The notes under the pieces: generated by a model
What the model saw: the letters and a program-made list of their open reading frames with translations, nothing else
Database searches by the model: none
Told to the model about the DNA's origin: nothing
Translations under genes and position numbers: made by a program
Shown: piece after piece, positions 7,064-10,750 of the stretch
Layout: each line of letters opens with the position of its first letter
Numbering within the stretch: position 1 is the stretch's first letter
From: Clostridiales bacterium
GTDB taxonomy: Bacteria > Bacillota > Clostridia > Lachnospirales > WRAX01
Direction: 5' to 3'
Assembly: GCA_031271375.1 (NCBI GenBank)
Contig: JAISVU010000115.1
Location: 1 to 10,750, forward strand
Length of the DNA stretch: 10,750 nucleotides

Positions 7064-8029
7064 ATGGTTACTATAAAAGATGTCGCGAGGCACGCCGGGC
7101 TTTCGCCGTCATGCGTTTCCAAATACTTCAAAGAAAAGAACAGCGTGAGGGAAAACTCCCGTCTGCGTATTGAAGAAGCCGTTTGCGCGCTTAAATATGT
7201 CCCCTCCGACATAGCCCGCTCCCTCAGGGGTAAGCGCAGCAACGCCGTAAAGGTATTGATGCCGGTTATCACGCGCCCGTTTTTTGCCGAGGTGTTTGAG
7301 TATCTCCGCTTGCCCTTTTCCAAAGCCGGTTATAACCTGCTTTTGCAGACTATAACCGACGAAGGGGCATTTTATCCCCAGGACTTTGTTTTCGCCGACG
7401 GCGTAATCGTGGCGTTCCCCGACGACGACAGCGTTATAAACCGGCTGGCGGATATCCTCGAAGGAACGGGGAAGCCGCTTGTCGCTCTGCTTGGACATCA
7501 AAAGGTTGAGAACTGCATTACCGTTTCCGCGGATATATCGCAGGGCATGGCCGAGGCCGCTAAATACCTTTTGGCCTCCGGATGTGAACGCATCGCTTTC
7601 ATCGGCGGCACCGTCGAAAGTTCGCCTTCCAACGAGCGCTTCCGGGGGTTTACCTCCGTCGTCCCGCCCGAAGCGCAGTACGCCATATACAGGCGAGACT
7701 TCTCCCTAGAGTGGGGCCATACCGCCGCGCAGCGTATGTATGATTCGGGAAAGCTGCCGGACGGCGTGCTCTGCGAAAACGATTCCATCGCCGCTGGCGT
7801 TATCCGCTGCTTTTTGTCAAACGGCGTCAAAATACCCGGCGATGTCGCGGTTATCGGTTTCGACGATACAATCATCGCGGATATGTACTGGCCTTCGATA
7901 ACCTCCGTTTCTATACCGATAAAAGAAATGTCCGAAACAGCGGTAGGAATACTCCTGGACGCCATAAACGCCAAGCCAGTCAGCAACCGGTCCTTTCAAA
8001 GCGCGCTTGTCGTCCGCGAATCTTCGTAA
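7064..8029 (+). CDS. LacI-family transcriptional regulator
   Basis: A 321-residue repressor-type protein. The N-terminal helix-turn-helix is TIKDVARHAGLSPSCVSKYF at 3-22. The hinge helix region SDIARSLRGKRS at 48-59 carries the conserved leucine (L54) that inserts into the centre of the operator. The rest is a periplasmic-binding-protein-like effector domain with typical stretches: DGVIVAF, GCERIAFIGG, DGVLCENDSIAAG and VAVIGFDD followed by the ITSVSIPI segment. The recognition-helix residues that correspond to Tyr17, Gln18 and Arg22 of E. coli LacI are Pro15, Ser16 and Lys20, so its operator should differ from lac. It is divergent from the sugar operon, with two matching operators in the shared 269-base region. 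The likely role is repression of that operon until a sugar from the imported glycan binds. The start has a GGGAG ribosome binding site four bases before the ATG. Confidence 0.95.
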   Translation: MVTIKDVARHAGLSPSCVSKYFKEKNSVRENSRLRIEEAVCALKYVPSDIARSLRGKRSNAVKVLMPVITRPFFAEVFEYLRLPFSKAGYNLLLQTITDEGAFYPQDFVFADGVIVAFPDDDSVINRLADILEGTGKPLVALLGHQKVENCITVSADISQGMAEAAKYLLASGCERIAFIGGTVESSPSNERFRGFTSVVPPEAQYAIYRRDFSLEWGHTAAQRMYDSGKLPDGVLCENDSIAAGVIRCFLSNGVKIPGDVAVIGFDDTIIADMYWPSITSVSIPIKEMSETAVGILLDAINAKPVSNRSFQSALVVRESS

Positions 8030-8166
8030 GTAAATAATGTGGCAGACACGGCGACAAAACCATAAATGACAATCCAATTGCCTCATAATAGCTAAATATG
8101 GTTACTGACATATGATTTATCGCGAAAAAAGATTTTGCTGCGCTTGCCCCGCGTCTAGCGATACCT
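8030..8166. other. Gap between convergent genes
   Basis: The regulator gene (plus) and sfsA (minus) end facing each other here. No gene is seen. On the minus strand a T-rich run (ATCTTTTTT) follows the sfsA stop by about 45 bases, after a GC-rich stretch with only weak self-complementarity, so a terminator is possible but not convincing in either direction. Confidence 0.4.
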
Positions 8167-8847
8167 CTATAGCCGAATCTCTACGAGACTGCCTATTGCC
8201 ATAGAATCCGCTGTGACCTCGCAATCGAAAGCCATAGCCGATACCCCCGCATGAACCGCCTCGGCCAGAGCCGCGCCGAATTGCGGGTGCGTCTTATTGT
8301 TCGGAGTGAAATAATCTACGGGCTTCATTTGTATTACGAACACGGCAAAGGCGTCATATCCGCCAGCCGCGCACCGCGTCAACTCGTTTAAATGCTTAAC
8401 CCCGCGTTGGGTAGGCGCGTCGGGAAACAGAGCCACGCCGTTATCTTCAAGGGTTACGCCCTTTACCTCAATAAACGCTTTTCGTTCTCCGGCTTCCGCG
8501 TAAAAATCAAGCCTTGAACCTCCGAACCTAGATTCCGGTTTAATCAATGTTATTCCGGGCATGAAGCCCCCGGCCATCAAATACTCGCCAAAGGCGCGGT
8601 TAGGGGCTTGACTGTCCATGTTAATCAGCCGTTCTCCTTTATAAACCGATACCAGGTCATACTTCGTGGAGCGTCTTGGGTTCACCGAGCGTTCCACAAA
8701 GACGGTCGCCCCTGCCTGGAGAAGATCCGCGCAGCGCCCCGTGTTTTTTACATGGCATATCTCAATACCGCCGTTAATTTCAACCTCGGCGATAAAGCGG
8801 TTTGGCCGACGTAGGAATATTCCCTTGTGTATGTCTTTATAGACCAT
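8167..8847 (-). CDS. sfsA: SfsA family protein (sugar fermentation stimulation protein)
   Basis: A 226-residue protein matching the SfsA family throughout: RPNRFIAEVEI near 14-24, CHVKNTGRC at 31-39, and FIEVKGVTLEDNGVALFPDAPTQRG from 125 to 149. The N-terminal part is an OB-like fold in known members. The C-terminal part carries D114, E127 and K129 in the spacing of a PD-(D/E)XK nuclease site. The E. coli protein was named for an effect on maltose use and binds DNA; its true function is unsettled. The ATG at 8847 was chosen because the residues to the conserved RF motif then number as in E. coli; the ATG at 8871 directly follows the stop of the upstream gene (TAG ATG), lacks a ribosome binding site and would add eight residues. 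It is the last gene of a three-gene operon. Confidence 0.93.
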   Translation of the reverse strand: MVYKDIHKGIFLRRPNRFIAEVEINGGIEICHVKNTGRCADLLQAGATVFVERSVNPRRSTKYDLVSVYKGERLINMDSQAPNRAFGEYLMAGGFMPGITLIKPESRFGGSRLDFYAEAGERKAFIEVKGVTLEDNGVALFPDAPTQRGVKHLNELTRCAAGGYDAFAVFVIQMKPVDYFTPNNKTHPQFGAALAEAVHAGVSAMAFDCEVTADSMAIGSLVEIRL

Positions 8848-8871
8848 TCGCCGCTTCACTCCATTATACAT

Positions 8872-9084
8872 CTACTTTTTGAAAATGTTTTTCATTTTGG
8901 CGGCAATGCGGTTTACCCGTTCGCTGTCGTCAATAAGCCGGGAATTTCCGTCTTCGTCAAACACGACCGCCGAGCCTTCCCTTGCGCCCTCCGGCAGAAG
9001 CGAACGGATTATTTCCCTCCGGCTGCCGTCCTCGGTTTCGCAAACGGCAATGTCCCCTTCAAAACGGTCAACGATGTATTTCAT
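8872..9084 (-). CDS. DUF3006 family small protein
   Basis: A 70-residue, charged, soluble protein. The opening KYIVDRFEGDIAVCETEDGS and the later LLPEGAREGSAVVFDEDG are the signature of DUF3006, a small beta-rich family of unknown function that is often encoded next to ComEC-like metallo-hydrolases. That is the case here: it begins 14 bases after the hydrolase stop codon. The C-terminal 20 residues are lysine/arginine-rich and helical in character. The ribosome binding site is irregular (GAGGCGGGATGGA upstream of the ATG at 9084). The partnership is known from gene neighbourhoods; the biochemical role is not known. Confidence 0.88.
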   Translation of the reverse strand: MKYIVDRFEGDIAVCETEDGSRREIIRSLLPEGAREGSAVVFDEDGNSRLIDDSERVNRIAAKMKNIFKK

Positions 9085-9098
9085 ATATCCATCCCGCC

Positions 9099-10034
9099 TC
9101 AGCGCTTGTCAGTTTCTATATTAAGGTTCACGCCGTCCGTGCTAATAATAACGGTTCCGTTTAAGTCGGTACGGTAAATATCTATACCCGCGTCATTGAG
9201 CTTTGAGAGGATTTCTCTGTGCGGATGGCCGTAGCTGTTGTCCGCTCCGAGAGAAATGACGGCGATTTCCGGTGATACAGCCTGAAAAAACTTGTCGCCT
9301 GTAGAGGACGAGCTTCCGTGATGGCCGACTTTAAGCACGACGGCTCTTACATCAAAACCGGCGTGGAGTATTTGTCCCTCAACTACCGTTTCGGCGTCTC
9401 CCGTCAGCATAAAAACCTTTCCTCCGCATGTGACCTTTAATACGATGGAATCATTGTTAAGGTTGTCCTCCGATTTTTCAAAAGGCGCGAGAACCGTAAC
9501 CTCGGCGTCTCCAAACATGAAAGAATCGCCCGGCTCCGGCGTTTCCGCGAAAATGTTTTTATCCCCAACCGCGTCAAGCATATTTTCAAAAACTTGAGTG
9601 TTGGCTTGAGCGTCCGGCATAAGGACGCGGCCTACGTCAAAGTTTCTGATAACCTCAGCCATTCCGCCGATGTGATCGCTGTGCGGATGGGTTGCCACAA
9701 CCACGTCTATTTGAGAAAATCCCCGTTCTCTTATGTAATCCGAAACTACAGAACCGTATTCGCGCTCCCCGGCGTCTATCAGCATTGTTTCGTCGTTGTA
9801 CGAGAGAAAAATGCTGTCGCCTTGCCCTACGTCGATAAAGCTGACATAAAGCGTTCCGTCAACGGGTCTGACAACCTCAAACAAAGAACGCCATTCGGGG
9901 AAAAAGTAGTTTAATGCGAAAAGCAACAGTAATCCAACAAGCACGGCCAACATTTGCTTGGGCGAGCTTGGGCTTTGGCGTCCCGTTCTTTTGCGGGACG
10001 GATTGCGGCGGGTTGTTGTTTTTCTGGCAGCCAC
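9099..10034 (-). CDS. Membrane-anchored ComEC-like metallo-beta-lactamase-fold hydrolase
   Basis: A 311-residue protein. A basic N-terminus (11 Lys/Arg in the first 26 residues) is followed by one membrane segment at 28-45, which would place the catalytic domain outside the membrane. The domain runs from about 60 to 305 and has the order seen in the C-terminal domain of ComEC: FIDVGQGDS at 66-74, the metal motif HPHSDH at 116-121, NNDSIVL at 193-199, LTGDAE at 210-215, KVGHHGS at 235-241 and the late YRTDLNGTV. ComEC itself has in addition many channel-forming membrane segments, absent here, so this is a stand-alone relative and not the DNA channel. A nuclease or phosphodiesterase role is plausible. 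The start is GTG at 10034 with AAGGAG eight bases upstream. It is the first gene of the operon with DUF3006 and sfsA. Confidence 0.9.
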   Translation of the reverse strand: MAARKTTTRRNPSRKRTGRQSPSSPKQMLAVLVGLLLLFALNYFFPEWRSLFEVVRPVDGTLYVSFIDVGQGDSIFLSYNDETMLIDAGEREYGSVVSDYIRERGFSQIDVVVATHPHSDHIGGMAEVIRNFDVGRVLMPDAQANTQVFENMLDAVGDKNIFAETPEPGDSFMFGDAEVTVLAPFEKSEDNLNNDSIVLKVTCGGKVFMLTGDAETVVEGQILHAGFDVRAVVLKVGHHGSSSSTGDKFFQAVSPEIAVISLGADNSYGHPHREILSKLNDAGIDIYRTDLNGTVIISTDGVNLNIETDKR

Positions 10035-10092
10035 GAAAATATCTCCTTAGCCGTTTATCTTTGGGTTTATTCTACTTCCCCATTATTAAGAT

Positions 10093-10134
10093 TAAGGCTT
10101 GTCCGTCTAAGCATCTGTCAATGTCCGAGCCTTA
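10093..10134 (-). promoter_or_regulatory. Possible stem in the leader of the metallo-hydrolase operon
   Basis: TAAGGCT (10093-10099) and its complement AGCCTTA (10128-10134) flank 28 bases within the roughly 105-base leader. The loop contains CGGACA twice in direct orientation. The stem is short, there is no U-run, and no known riboswitch was recognised. Confidence 0.3.
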
Positions 10135-10146
10135 TTTATGATTGAA

Positions 10147-10175
10147 AGAATACCGTATTTTGTCGAATTAGTCAA
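10147..10175 (-). promoter_or_regulatory. Probable promoter of the metallo-hydrolase, DUF3006, sfsA operon
   Basis: On the minus strand TTGACT (10175-10170) and TATTCT (10152-10147) are separated by exactly 17 bases. Transcription would begin near 10140 and give a leader of about 105 bases before the GTG at 10034. No other gene lies between it and the hydrolase. Confidence 0.65.
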
Positions 10176-10309
10176 GCTGGATAAATAAGCTGTACTTTTT
10201 ATCTGACTTTTGGTATATTTTAGAAACGCAATTCTTAATAACCTGTGTTTATTGGTTTCGTCAGCTATGACAGTATTAATGACAACAACTTAAGCTTATA
10301 AATGCGGCT
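10176..10309. other. AT-rich gap, possibly holding the end of an insertion sequence
   Basis: No gene is seen. The AT-rich stretch just after the transposase stop, TAATGACAACAACTTAAG at 10277-10294, is where the terminal inverted repeat of the parent element would be expected, but the other end lies outside the window, so the boundary cannot be confirmed. Confidence 0.3.
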
Positions 10310-10750
10310 TTAGGTTGAGGTTGACTTTATAAACGGTTTAAAGTTTCTAGGGAACGAACGCTTGGGCCTAACAGGCGAAACAACCCGGGCCAGAGTTCTA
10401 ATGACATCGTCCATCTCCCAAGCAGTGAGCAAGGGGTGTCCGCACAATGCTGCGAATATAAAGCGGTCACGCAAAGTAATAATGAGGTCGCTGGTACGGG
10501 CGAGGTTAAGATGCTTAGGGTTTTTGTCTTTTTGGCGGACGAGGACTTCGTTGTTCGCCTCATGCTGAAAGACGGCGACGGAATTGATCAGAACCATGCT
10601 TGCCCAAAAGTCCTGGCGAATACTGTTGGGGGGAATTTCTCAAACATATCAGCGGACGGGTAGCCCCGGTCAACGGTAATGATGGATTTCGCCGCGATTT
10701 CCGGCAGCTCGCCGGTCAGGAAGTCCATGTGCTTCTTGCACTGCTCACGC
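10310..10750 (-). pseudogene. IS4-family transposase remnant, internally deleted and frameshifted
   Basis: Two pieces of one transposase are visible in different frames. The first, from the right edge to about 10640, reads CKKHMDFLTGELPEI then SIITVDRGYPSADMFEKF; the aspartate in VDRGYP is the second catalytic residue of the DDE site. It then runs out of frame at a run of six C. The second piece, from about 10640 to the stop at 10310, reads NSIRQDFWASMVLINSVAVF and ends with VIRTLARVVSPVRPKRSFPRNFKPF, the usual C-terminus of IS4-family enzymes in Clostridia. The roughly 100-150 residues that normally lie between these pieces, including the Y-R-E-K region with the catalytic glutamate, are missing. 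The copy cannot be active. The family is inferred from these motifs; the 5' part lies beyond the window. Confidence 0.72.

Noticed and set aside
6931..7323. Minus-strand open frame spanning the start of the regulator gene
   Set aside because: It covers the promoter, operator and the helix-turn-helix coding region, and its translation shows no domain.
10114..10119. A TTGACA box (minus strand) in the leader of the metallo-hydrolase operon
   Set aside because: No -10-like box lies 16-18 bases downstream; the TTGACT/TATTCT pair at 10175-10147 has correct spacing.
10362..10663. Plus-strand open frames at the right end
   Set aside because: They are opposite the transposase remnant, whose minus-strand reading gives recognisable IS4-family motifs.

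Overview
The window looks like chromosomal DNA of a Gram-positive anaerobe, most likely a member of the Clostridia (Bacillota). The grounds are strong AGGAGG-type ribosome binding sites, a carbohydrate ABC transporter of the LplB/YtcP/LipO type with no ATPase gene beside it, a lipoprotein solute-binding protein, and a DUF3006 plus ComEC-like metallo-hydrolase pair. Genus cannot be read from the sequence.

Left two thirds (1-6794, minus strand): one sugar-uptake and degradation operon. In transcription order it holds a lipoprotein solute-binding protein (6794-5079), two permeases (4917-3967 and 3953-3006), an SGNH/GDSL hydrolase with an unrecognised C-terminal part (2985-1993), and a family GH38 alpha-mannosidase (1939 to beyond base 1). 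The mannosidase is the largest gene in the window and is cut by the left edge; it shows the zinc-site and nucleophile motifs of the family. Two different short perfect palindromes sit in the gaps of this operon.

Control region (6795-7063): a divergent LacI-family regulator gene (7064-8029, plus strand) faces the operon. The operon promoter has consensus -35 and -10 boxes with 17 bp between them, and a LacI-type operator (core AACGTT) lies inside that spacer. A second copy of the operator lies 95 bp away, about nine helical turns, which suggests repression by looping. The proposed logic is that an imported mannose-containing oligosaccharide, or a product of it, relieves repression by the LacI protein; the transporter takes up the glycan, and the SGNH enzyme (possible deacylation) and GH38 enzyme (alpha-mannoside cleavage) process it in the cytoplasm. 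The substrate is inferred only from the GH38 gene.

Right third: a second minus-strand operon (10034-8167) runs from its own sigma-70-type promoter at 10175-10147. It encodes a membrane-anchored ComEC-like metallo-beta-lactamase-fold hydrolase, a 70-residue DUF3006 protein and SfsA. The last 440 bases hold the broken 3' part of an IS4-family transposase with an internal deletion and frameshift. No rRNA, tRNA, CRISPR array or phage genes were seen. Nothing here is clearly a new kind of system; the best-supported non-routine signal is the paired operator arrangement.
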